64,000 nt of DNA, taken from positions 2,294,001 through 2,358,000 of the forward strand of contig NC_091274.1 of assembly GCF_042100115.1 (NCBI RefSeq), written 5' to 3'. The notes beneath the pieces are model-generated. The model made no database searches, was not told where the DNA came from, and saw only the letters and a list, made by a program, of their open reading frames with translations. Of the stretch, positions 55,653-64,000 are shown in pieces (positions within the stretch are counted from its first letter, which is position 1; each line of letters starts with the position of its first letter). Position numbers and translations under genes: made by a program. The DNA comes from Alternaria dauci. Taxonomy: Eukaryota; Ascomycota; Dothideomycetes; Pleosporales; Pleosporaceae.

Positions 55653-56510
55653 TCATGTCCTGTTCTCGGCGCAGATCTCGAAAGCAACGCCCTTGTCGAT
55701 GGTGGAACTGCCGACCGGTGCACCAGGCAAGTAGCCAAACTCGGGTACGATATAGGCATTCTGAGCACATGGTTCGTTGGCTACGCACTCGTAGACGGGA
55801 CCATCGGGAGCGGCAGCCTGTATGCCCTTCTCGTGTCCGACGCAGGCGCTAAAGTTTAAGGTACCGTCAGTCTCGACTTGGCAGTCTAGGTAGGAGATAT
55901 CGTAGGACATGGTGGTGCCATCAGGCCAGACAGTATATTCAAACTGCATCGGCTGGGCCATGGACTCCGTCTTTGAGAGCTTGAGGGAGATACCAGAGTC
56001 GCCGCAGCTGCGGATGGCTTCGGAGTAGGTAGTGTTCGCGGTGACGAGCTTGGAGATGTTCGGACCACAGGTAGTGACGTTTCCGATGGAAGAGACGTAC
56101 ACATCGTAGTCGCAGGAATTGACTATTATGGCCGCATTTGGCTCATAGGTCAATGGCGAGAAAACGGTATCTGAAGAAGAAGAAGCCTTTGGCGATGGAG
56201 CGGAAGACGACGCAACGGAAGACGACGCAGACGTGGACGCGATGTCGGACGGATCCTTCTCTGGGAGCTCGACGGTAATGACCGACAGAGCCGCAGTCGA
56301 GGTAATGGCGACGGCACAGCTGGAAGATTCTGGTGAGGTCGAGGTGGGCACTGTCGTCAGCGTAAGATACACCGTGTTGGTGACAACGACGACTTCAGTT
56401 TTGACCTCGCGGCGATGAACATCGGCATGATCATGACTGTGGCGATGACCCAGGTGCGCGCCCGCAGCGAAGAGCGGCAGCGCAAAGGCAATGGCCAAGG
56501 TAGCGCGCAT
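55653..56510 (-). CDS. Secreted Bys1/thaumatin-like protein
   Basis: Intronless, 285 residues. A clear signal peptide (MRATLAIAFALPLFAAGA) precedes a His-rich patch (HLGHRHSHDHADVHRR). A Ser/Thr/Pro-rich linker of about 90 residues follows, probably O-glycosylated. From residue ~120 a beta-rich domain begins: NAAIIVNSCDYDVYVSSIGN resembles the N-terminal strand of Bys1 and antigenic thaumatin-like proteins of ascomycetes. Eight or so Cys in the domain (YDCQ-like and ACVGHE region, YECVANEPCAQNAYIVPEFG) suit disulfides. LQ-type FEYTVWPDGTTMSYDISYLD is family-like. Role unknown; such proteins are often induced during host contact or yeast-phase growth. No GPI signal at the end. Confidence 0.8.
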   Translation of the reverse strand: MRATLAIAFALPLFAAGAHLGHRHSHDHADVHRREVKTEVVVVTNTVYLTLTTVPTSTSPESSSCAVAITSTAALSVITVELPEKDPSDIASTSASSSVASSSAPSPKASSSSDTVFSPLTYEPNAAIIVNSCDYDVYVSSIGNVTTCGPNISKLVTANTTYSEAIRSCGDSGISLKLSKTESMAQPMQFEYTVWPDGTTMSYDISYLDCQVETDGTLNFSACVGHEKGIQAAAPDGPVYECVANEPCAQNAYIVPEFGYLPGAPVGSSTIDKGVAFEICAENRT

Positions 56511-57334
56511 TGCTGAGTTATGCTAGACTGGGTTCTGGGAGCTGATCGCGTGAGCAGGTTGCGGTTCGAGTGATATTCTCGCGGTAGTTGACTGTCGCGT
56601 GATGGGAGTTGGAGAAAGTAGAGGCAAGAGGTGTGGGAGTTAGAGTCGCTGGAGAAGTAGTTGTTGTCCTTGTTATGGTCCTACGTCACCTAGAGTTTTG
56701 GAAGCACAAGTGAGCGTGCGTTATATGCTACGCTGGAGAAGCGCTGGCCCGTTTGACAGCCGGTGAATAACAAACGGCGGCCAATGAGAAGCCTGCTAAT
56801 TAAATGATAAGACATGGGTACGAACAGCGCCGCAACACGCCCCCACATGTTTTTCTCTTACGAGCCGGTGGGGGTTCACCGAGTGTCACTCGCATTGCGG
56901 TGTGAGGCCGCCCCCAGGCCAAAGGTTTCCACAGAGTGCAGTTGGACCCCCGAAGTGACACAGGTGATTGCAGGTGGGGTTGATGAACGATAAATGTTGG
57001 AAATTCAAGACAAAAATAGCAGGAACGGCTTGATGTCCACAGGATAGCATGTGAAAGAAGATGGCTTCAATGCATACAAGATCCCGCTTCCAACCGCAAC
57101 TGTGCAGGTTAACTGCTGTCGTCAAGTACGCAGTTACTCATAAAGTCAAACTATTCATCCAACAGGTCCAAGTGGAACGGAAGGTAGTGGTGCCTGTTGA
57201 GTTTGCGCATAACTGCAAAGGTGAAGATATAGAGTCAGTACATGTCTCGCATATGTTTCGTACAGGCACAGCTTACCATGAATACATTGGACTGCCACAG
57301 TTAGCTTTTGCTCATGAAATCTCTATTTAGGCAC
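56511..57334. other. Intergenic
   Basis: 824 nt upstream of the Bys1-like gene and downstream of the FAD oxidase gene. No gene seen. Confidence 0.45.
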
Positions 57335-59263
57335 TTACTCATGATATCCCGTCCAGCCCACACACTTCCAACAGTTGAACAGACCAGTGGGGTCATAGAG
57401 CCTCTTGATTGCCAGTAGCCTGTCGTAGTGCTCACCGAAGAACGTTTGCTGCCAGTTCTCCTCGGTCCAGTCGCCCTCGTTGAAATAGCACCCACCGCCT
57501 GGTGTCACCGCCTTCAAGTGCTCAATGGTAGCGGAAACGGTCTTTTGAATCTGCGATCGCATAGCGGGTGGTGTGGCTGTTGTCCAGAACTGGCCCATCA
57601 CTATTTCCCATAGCGAGTCTCTCCATAGTGGATTCACACTAGTCGTCCTGCCATTATCGGGAGTATTGTCAGGTCCGGTAGCGTAAAACTGAGCGCCTCC
57701 ACTGCCATGGTTAGTGCGAGAGAAGTGCATAGAAGTGACAATTGCATCCACCAGTCGTTCGATGTTGTCAGTCGAGTTAAAAAGATCCTTGGGAATGAAG
57801 CGCCCCGCGCCATTGAAGCCTAGACCGACAGGCCCATTGCGAGCTATCTCGGGTCTTTCTGTGAATTTGTTGAATTGCGAGAACTTGTTGAAGGAATGAT
57901 ACTCATTCTCGGTGATGTTCAGACCGGGGTAGTTGGTAAGAAAGTCGCGCCATTGGGAAGTGATACGCTTAATCTCCGACGTGTCGCTGGAAGGCAATAC
58001 CTGCAAAAACACGACGTGGTTCGGGAGCACGAAATTGTATCCGGCGACCCCATGCCTGGAAAACGAGGGCTGGTTGGATGCAAGCCCAGTAATGATGTCG
58101 CGATGTATCTTCGACTTGGTGATGTCTTTTGGCTCCGGAAAGTGGGCTTGGAAGCTGTACACATTGATAGGTTCAGCTGGATGCAGCTGAAACTTGTAGG
58201 ATGTGAGCACAGCGTAAGTGCCGCCTCCGCCTCCGCGCATTGCCCAGAAGAGATCCGGGTCGCTGCATTCATTGATAGTGCGTTGCTTGCCATCAGCGGT
58301 GACGACGTCGAACTCGACTGCTTGATCGATCATGAGTCCATACTTGGGCCCCAGCGGTCCATGGCCACCTGCCTGGCCGTAGCCTCCCGCGATGCCAACG
58401 GAACCTACTGCGCCGACTGTGACGAGCATGCCATGAGGCTCGAAGGCCTCCCACGCCTCCTGAGCTTGGATGCCAGCACCCATCTCTCCAATGTTCTCAT
58501 AGCGAGTTTTGCAGCCTGTAGGCTGAAAGGACTTGTGAAACTTGGTGTCTTTCATGTTATGAGTCCAGATAGCCAACGAGTTTGGCGCCGTTGACCGCGC
58601 GTAATAATCGTGCCCAGTATTCTTGATCGAGACTCGAATTCCATGTTTGCGAACGAAATCCAACGTCTTGCTGATATCGCGCCCAGTCTCAGCCCTTACA
58701 TGGTATGCGGATAGCCTTCCTAGTGCGCAGGCACCAGAGACGGGCGCTGAAGTATTGAGAGAGTTGAGTGCGCATTGGGACTGGCCACACCTTTCCCAGT
58801 CAAGAAACTCCATGGATCCGTATTGTTTGGTACGTGAGATACCATCACCGTAGTTCTTTGCAACCTCTTGGCATTGTTCGCTCGAAGGATCGGAGTAGCA
58901 TGGTGCGGCCCACGGCACTGTCAGTCGGAGATTTCCATTGATGCTTTGGTTGAAAGCGTTCCACTCGTTTGTGGTTGGCCAACAAGCCTGTCCTGGTAGA
59001 CATGTGTAGTTGAATGAAGTCGAGCCTTCGTGTGCTGGCCCTAGCCAAGTGGCGTTCTGGAGAACGTGTTGCCTGCAAAAGGTATACGATCCATACACAG
59101 CGAGACCGCAAATGAGGGGCAGTATCACGACATGACGCAGTATGTCGCTCAGACTTTGCTCCGCCGGTCTTATCCTGTTTTGCGAATGTTCATTCTCGAT
59201 CTGCGCTCCATGCGCGGGAACAACCTTCTCGTCCAATAACGGTTGCTGCTCGGTGGAAGCCAT
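57335..59263 (-). CDS. Membrane-anchored FAD-linked oxidase (BBE-like)
   Basis: Intronless, 642 residues, vanillyl-alcohol-oxidase superfamily with FAD-binding PCMH domain. Oxidises an unknown substrate. An N-terminal cytosolic stretch with EQQPLLDEK precedes one transmembrane helix (LRHVVILPLICGLAVYGSYT, about 42-61), so it is a type II anchored enzyme with the catalytic part in the lumen or outside. Cys-rich NYTCLPGQACWPTTNEWNAF opens the soluble part. The FAD loop reads VSIKNTGHDYYARSTAPNSL (His at the usual GH position). GAVGSVGIAGGYGQAGGHGP and CSDPDLFWAMRGGGGGTYAV are PCMH hallmarks. The C-terminal BBE motif is YFNEGDWTEENWQQTFFGEH then RLYDPTGLFNCWKCVGW. Several N-glycosylation sites fit secretion. 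Confidence 0.9.
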   Translation of the reverse strand: MASTEQQPLLDEKVVPAHGAQIENEHSQNRIRPAEQSLSDILRHVVILPLICGLAVYGSYTFCRQHVLQNATWLGPAHEGSTSFNYTCLPGQACWPTTNEWNAFNQSINGNLRLTVPWAAPCYSDPSSEQCQEVAKNYGDGISRTKQYGSMEFLDWERCGQSQCALNSLNTSAPVSGACALGRLSAYHVRAETGRDISKTLDFVRKHGIRVSIKNTGHDYYARSTAPNSLAIWTHNMKDTKFHKSFQPTGCKTRYENIGEMGAGIQAQEAWEAFEPHGMLVTVGAVGSVGIAGGYGQAGGHGPLGPKYGLMIDQAVEFDVVTADGKQRTINECSDPDLFWAMRGGGGGTYAVLTSYKFQLHPAEPINVYSFQAHFPEPKDITKSKIHRDIITGLASNQPSFSRHGVAGYNFVLPNHVVFLQVLPSSDTSEIKRITSQWRDFLTNYPGLNITENEYHSFNKFSQFNKFTERPEIARNGPVGLGFNGAGRFIPKDLFNSTDNIERLVDAIVTSMHFSRTNHGSGGAQFYATGPDNTPDNGRTTSVNPLWRDSLWEIVMGQFWTTATPPAMRSQIQKTVSATIEHLKAVTPGGGCYFNEGDWTEENWQQTFFGEHYDRLLAIKRLYDPTGLFNCWKCVGWTGYHE

Positions 59264-60689
59264 TTGACCAGCCAGTCAAGTCGTCTTCTGGCAGACTCTG
59301 TATGTGGCAATCTCCAGCTCGTGTGTCTCGCAAATGTAACCTCCTGTGGAATATCCAGATGATGTGGTAAAGAAGAAGACGAAGTTGTGACAAGCCAGCA
59401 AACACAACGAAGCCTCGTTATAAGGCGGTAGCTGTACAGCCACCAGCTGAACTTCTGGACGTATCAACGTCCCATGATCGTTTCCAAAACAATCCTGCCG
59501 TAGCCTACATTTGGCAAATGGCTGACCGCGTCTCAGCCTTAGATCTTACTTCAACGGCTAGATGGACCAACCAAGTCTCAGGAACAGTGCGCGAACCGTA
59601 TGGTCTAACCAGTGGCTGAGCAGGCCCCAAGCACCGCTCGGAAAAGGAAGCAGGCAGAAGTATTAGCATGTACATGGGGTTGAAGACTGATGGGGACTGG
59701 TTCGGGGCGGGCGAGCGTGCGGTGTGGATGGTGCAGTGCTTGCCGTGCGCCTCCCACGCGTTACCGAAAATGGTTCCTGGCGCGTAACGCCTTATCTATC
59801 CCCGGGGCCGCCTTGGCTGTGCCCTGCAGGTGATGCACAACACCATATCCAGTTGTGCGACCGTTGGGGCGAATAGGTGAGAGAGATTGGCGATGACGCT
59901 GCGCCGTTGACGTGCGATGTTTGTGGGGTGGTGGTCTGAGATCTGGAATGATGACACACGCAAAGAAGAAGGCTGGAGTGCTAGGCAGAACCCTGTGCGC
60001 AGGCACCGACGATGAACCTCACTGTCGTACAAGCAGTTGCCCACTGTCAGCGGTCGTTGTAGGACTTGCAATGTCACAAGGTACATTTTATGTGACAGGA
60101 GCTTGGGGTATGGTGGTATAATATGGACACTATGACGCCCAGACAACAGTACTCGTTGATACGGTGCTCATGCCCTTCGCCGTCTGAGTAAGCCATGGTT
60201 GCACTCCTTTACATACTGCGAACTTGGTTGCTGGGTCGTTTCGTGACTCGCATTCGAGTCTTGTCTTCGCATGTCAACTTGTGTATTTGGAAAGCCTCCT
60301 CACAATTCACAATTGTTGTTAGACACACGGGTATCCATGTCGATATAGACGGTGTAAGAGTTTAACGGTTGCAATGGACTACAAGTCATCGGATACAATT
60401 TTTTGATTCTTGTTCGTAGAAACGTGCTACCGCACCACACAGAAGACCAAGCGGGGAATCAAAACACTTGCAAAGGCCGAGCTCAAGTTCACTACATTCG
60501 TGGTACCGGTAGATGTAAGTATTTTAGCCCACAGACATCTCAATTAGAGAATCCTTGATATCGTGATTTAGCTCTCCGTTCGCTCGTCCCGTCGTGAGAT
60601 AGCTGTTGTTCATTCGTTCATTTCATCCACACTTGATTGTGGGATGCAGGTACATCCTGTTTTCAGGCAGTGACCAGTGTTGACGCAGT
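59264..60689. other. Intergenic
   Basis: 1.4 kb between the FAD oxidase start and the 3' end of the STM1-like gene. No gene supported. Confidence 0.45.
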
Positions 60690-62048
60690 CTATGCGCCCA
60701 GGCTGGGGAAGGCGCTGGAATCGGTGATGTTGATGCTGGACTGGGCACCACCGCGGCCTCCACGACCACGGCCCTCGCCACGTCCACGTCCCTCACCACC
60801 ACGGCCACGTCCGCGGAACTCGCCGCGACCTTCGCCGCGACCGCGTCCCTCGCCACGGGATTCACCGCCACGGCCACGACCCTCGCCGCGGAACTCGCCA
60901 CGGCCACGGCCGCGTCCTCCACGGGCACCACCCTCACGGGGAGGGGGAGCAAGCATACGGTCACCGTCGAGCTCAACGTGGACCTTCTCCTTGCGGGCGC
61001 GCTCGCGCTTGGCCTTGCCCTGGGAACCGGCCATGAAGTCTTCTTGCTCCTCACGGGAGAGGGCAGTGCCCTCAGGGAACTTCTTGCTGCTGCCCTCGTT
61101 GGCCTTGCGAACGTTCTGGGCAAGAGAGAGCTTCCTCTCGGCCAATTCGGCAAGGTAGGCGGTGTAGGACTTGCTCTTGTCCTCAGGCTCGGCCTCGGCG
61201 GCGTCCTCAGCGTCCTCCTTGATGGCGTCCTTCTCTTCAGCCTGGGCAATGGCCTCGCCAGCCTGCTCGTCAGCGAGCTCAGCATTGCCGTCGTTTCCGC
61301 CCCAGCCGTGCGCGGCCTGCTTCTCGTGCTCGCTGAAGATTGTTAGATGGTACTGAGATATAGTGGGGGGTCGTTCTTACGCGATGCCGGTCCTGCTATG
61401 ACGGTCACCCTCGGCACGAGCAACACCACCACGGCCTCCTGCGCGTCCACCACGACCACGGCCGCGACCGCGAGATGAAGCACCAGTGGGCTCTGTAGCA
61501 TATCAGTACATGTGCATATGAACCAAAGGTATTCCGCTTACCGCCAGATCCCCTTCCGCGGTTCTTGTCAGAGCCGACGCCGCGATCCCGGAAAGCTGTG
61601 TTTCGTTAACCACTGTTCATCGAATTTGCTTTGTAGACCCAGAGCATGTCCAACGCCCTCTTGTTCAACGTACCGTTCTCGTTGGCGTTGTCGGTCTGTT
61701 TGGCACGGTTCTGGTGGCTCATCCTCTCGGGTACGGCCTTGGGGGCGTCAGATCCATCGCGCTTGCCATGCCTCATAACGGGCTTCTCAATTGCCCTCGT
61801 CGGTGGGTCAGCCGGCCTGTCGGGGTCGAGCTCGGGGTCATTGCCTGCGGGGTCATGAGTGAGTGTTCGGGTACTGTGCAGTGCGTCTGCGACATACCCA
61901 GCAGCTCGTAAATGTTCTGTACTTGCAATCAGCATTGTTCAGCTCTACCATAGACTGCAGCCACTCTCGCAGCCCTCAATGGGAGGACGCGACGCTCGAC
62001 TCGGTGGTGGGGTGAGTTTGAGCTTACCTTGGAAGCAATTTGCGACAT
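60690..62048 (-). CDS. Stm1/SERBP1-like RGG ribosome-binding protein
   Basis: Predicted 339-residue protein of the HABP4/PAI-RBP1 (Stm1) family, which clamps idle 80S ribosomes and binds mRNA. Six exons: 62048-62028, 61916-61898, 61844-61674, 61595-61542, 61492-61381 and 61332-60690; the first two are 21 and 19 nt. N-terminus MSQIASKNIYELLGNDPELD is the Stm1 ribosome-contact opening. RGRGRGGRAGGRGG is the first RGG box. RHSRTGIAEHEKQAAHGWGG is the conserved HABP4 motif. An acidic Glu/Ala region follows, then KSYTAYLAELAERKLSLAQN. The tail is a long R-G-E/R-G-G array ending SSINITDSSAFPSLGA. Arg methylation of the RGG tail is expected from the family. Confidence 0.9.
60735..60945 (-). repeat. 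GRGRGE / RGG coding repeat
   Basis: Degenerate array of G-R-G-R-G-E and R-G-G units encoding the Stm1-like C-terminal tail; purine-rich on the coding strand. Confidence 0.85.
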
Positions 62049-63069
62049 CTCGACGAATTGGAGCGCCTTTCGCGCTTTGCCCTTCTAGATGCACAATCTG
62101 CCGGGAGAGAAAAAAGATGCGAGAGCTTGCCCTACGAAATTTAGGGACGTGGCTCTCAGAATGTGACTCGCGAACGGGGTGATAGGCGCGATGTTGCGGG
62201 CAAGAGGTTTTGGTGATTCGAAAATGGCCGTGGGTTGCTTCCGTAAGCGAGTGAAGTGGGGCTAGGACTATTGGAGGCATAGAAGCAACAACGCTGCATC
62301 AGTCGCTGCCGCATACAGCGCTTCAGTCGATTCTGTGGTAGTGCTAGCTAGGAGCGATGCATAGGGAGAGAGGTCAATCATTCAGGAGCTAGGCTTTTGA
62401 CTGGGCGCTTTTGCGACGCTGGTGTGAGGCTGATTCGAGTCAAGTGTGTGGCTTCAGGCGCACGTCGTTGCAAGACTCAAATCATACCACGCATGCACGG
62501 CTTCAGTACTAAGCGTCTGAGGTACGGATGCTGGTGATGCAGACCCAAGGCAGTGTTGCCAGCTGACGGTATGAGGAGATTGACGTCTTCCGTTCGCTTC
62601 CTCGAGCGAAGAACAATGAGCATTGTCACAAAAGTTCATGAGGCAAGGTTGATGTGTTGTGGCATCCAGTGGCAGCTGCGGTCGACTTGAATTACAATAT
62701 GTACAAGGCACCATCCCGTCTTCCGACCAGTAGACGGGCTGCAATGCCAGAATGAAGCGTATGGATGAGAAGCTTTCATGACTGTCCACAACGATAACCC
62801 CAAACAATTTCCACCACAATACACATGTCGTATGACCTGCCTCAGGTCGAATGATGAACTTTTTTTGAGAATTTCCCTCATAACAAGACTCTTGGTCTGA
62901 TGTTGAACGCCGTCGTACTGTCGTGATACATGGTCGGTTGGGTAAAAGCAGTTGTTACGCCCGCTAAACAACGTCATTAAAAGGTGCCAGTCGGCGGGCG
63001 GCGATCCGGTTGGTCCCTGATTAACTTCCAATATAACCTCCTCTTCACGTTTTCATCCTCGTCACATCC
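62049..63069. other. Intergenic
   Basis: 1.0 kb between the STM1-like start and the 3' end of the last gene. No gene supported. Confidence 0.45.
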
Positions 63070-64000
63070 TCATCTACTCTCATACATCGTCGGGAAGTGC
63101 ATGCTGGCCGAAAGTCCAAAGGGGTCGGCGTCGAGCATCGGGTCGTACGGGTCGAACAGGTGGTTGTTGCTCATGCCATTGAAGTTGTGGCCTCCGTCGT
63201 TGGGTGCCAAGGCTGCTGGGCTCGTAAAGGGAGGGTTCTGCGACGGCGGCATCGGCGGTGGCATATTGTTCGAAGGAGGGAAATTCTGCTGCGGGAACGG
63301 GCCGGGGCCAGCGGAGTGGTCGCTCGGGTCGTCGTGGTCGTTGTTGTAGGAGTCGGCTTGTTCCTCGTACTCCTGCTCTATAACACGAAATCAGCCTAGG
63401 ATTACAAAGCTCTATACCTAAGAGGGGAAAGAAAACGGGTCAGCTTGCCGAGTTGACTCATGTGGTCTGTGAATTGAGTCTGGTAGAAAGACGAAGGACC
63501 ACTGCTCTGAGTTATGCTGTTTGCGTTGCTGCCAACGGTAGACGAGCTTGACATGCCATTCGAGACAGGCTGGTTTGTTACGAGCGGAGAAGGCCGCTGA
63601 GCATTCATCATAGGAGTGAAGTTTGATCTAGGTGGCTGTGGCCGCAGCGGCTGTTGCTGCTGTTGATGCTGCTGCTGCTGTGGAGGAATGGGCCCAAAGT
63701 TGGGAGATACTGATTGACCGTGAGGTATGAAGCTCGGAGAGCGCGTTGCTGATTGAGCAGGCGACGACATGTGTGAACCAGGAGTGGGTTGCGACAGTGG
63801 TGAACGCTGAATCGGCCCATCCGGCTGTATCATGGGCAATCCATTTAGACTATCAACCTTGGGCGGGCCTTGCAGCGACCGCCTCTGTTGTTGTCTGTTC
63901 AGTATAGCACGTTGTTGGAGAGGCGCCTGATTTGGCGAGGTATGTGCAGAAGCTGGGGCTCTGGTCGGCCCCAGGTTTGGACTGCCAGTCTTTGCGCGCA
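63070..64000 (-). CDS. Gln/Pro-rich nuclear-type protein, C-terminal part
   Basis: Open at the right edge. The upstream exon (64000-63437) reads SPNLGPTRAPASAHTSPNQA, NRQQQRRSLQGPPK and a run of Pro and Gln (GPIPPQQQQHQQQQQPLRPQ). It ends with FYQTQFTDHMSQLGKLT. The best intron is 63436-63378 (59 nt, weak GTTTTC donor, GGCTGAT branch, TATAG acceptor), joining to QQEYEEQADSYNNDHDDPSD. The protein ends NHLFDPYDPMLDADPFGLSA then SMHFPTMYESR. The tail resembles what I recall of fungal Ssr4-type chromatin-remodelling subunits, but that is only an impression. The N-terminal domain that would decide lies outside the window. Confidence 0.65.

Noticed and set aside
57875..58594. 239-codon plus-strand open frame
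   Set aside because: Antisense to the FAD oxidase gene, no domain signal.
1..64000. tRNA genes and CRISPR arrays
   Set aside because: No GGTTCGANNCC B-box with a matching acceptor stem was spotted on either strand, and no spaced direct repeats. A covariance-model scan was not possible here.

Overview
The window reads as nuclear DNA of a filamentous ascomycete (Pezizomycotina), most likely a dothideomycete close to Pleosporales. Three things point there. Genes are cut by short introns (about 44-82 nt, with a few at 116-238) that have GTRNGT-type donors and CTAAC/CTGAC branch sites. Several families are typical of these fungi: the fungal rhodopsin-like membrane protein, RTA1, Zn2Cys6 regulator, LPAEIRNMIYEY protein and the Pleosporales-style C2H2 protein. 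Housekeeping genes (SEC61, SWD2, LAS1, NAD kinase, DPH7, STM1-like) are single copy and intact. No rRNA, tRNA, CRISPR or bacterial-style operon was found. Exon coordinates below were worked out by hand from splice signals and reading frame. Layout: 1-650 holds the 5' part of a GMC oxidoreductase running off the left edge. From 2.8 to 13 kb come a rhodopsin-like membrane protein, an NmrA-like reductase, a Sec2-type coiled-coil protein, DPH7, an F-box-like fungal protein and GGPP synthase. From 13.2 to 16.9 kb lies a 1,144-residue ADF-like plus PH protein. From 18.3 to 30.8 kb come an OHCU decarboxylase of purine breakdown, a Ser/Pro-rich protein with an SPNF repeat, an oxaloacetate-type mitochondrial carrier, SWD2, LAS1 and an acidic, Gln/Ser-rich protein. 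Roughly 30.8-40.2 kb is gene-poor: only one small candidate protein and a stretch of broken coding-like fragments stand out. From 40.2 to 44.1 kb sit a GNAT acetyltransferase, a Zn2Cys6 regulator and an RTA1-type membrane protein. From 44.6 to 54.3 kb come SEC61 alpha, two coiled-coil proteins, a magnesium-chelatase-like protein, NAD kinase and a C2H2 gene with an in-frame stop or an alternative splice. From 55.6 to 64 kb come a secreted Bys1/thaumatin-like protein, a membrane-anchored FAD oxidase, an STM1/SERBP1-like RGG protein and the C-terminal part of a Gln/Pro-rich nuclear-type protein cut by the right edge. Most genes work independently, as expected in a fungal chromosome. Context worth noting is the divergent pair OAC1-like/SWD2 and DPH7/F-box-like protein (shared promoter gaps of about 0.45 kb), and the small GNAT-regulator-RTA1 group, which could be a stress or drug-tolerance neighbourhood. 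The strongest leads in Part 2 are the C2H2 gene with two phase-compatible acceptors straddling a stop codon, the SPNF repeat protein, a triple CAG tandem acceptor, and the coding-like remnants in the gene-poor interval.
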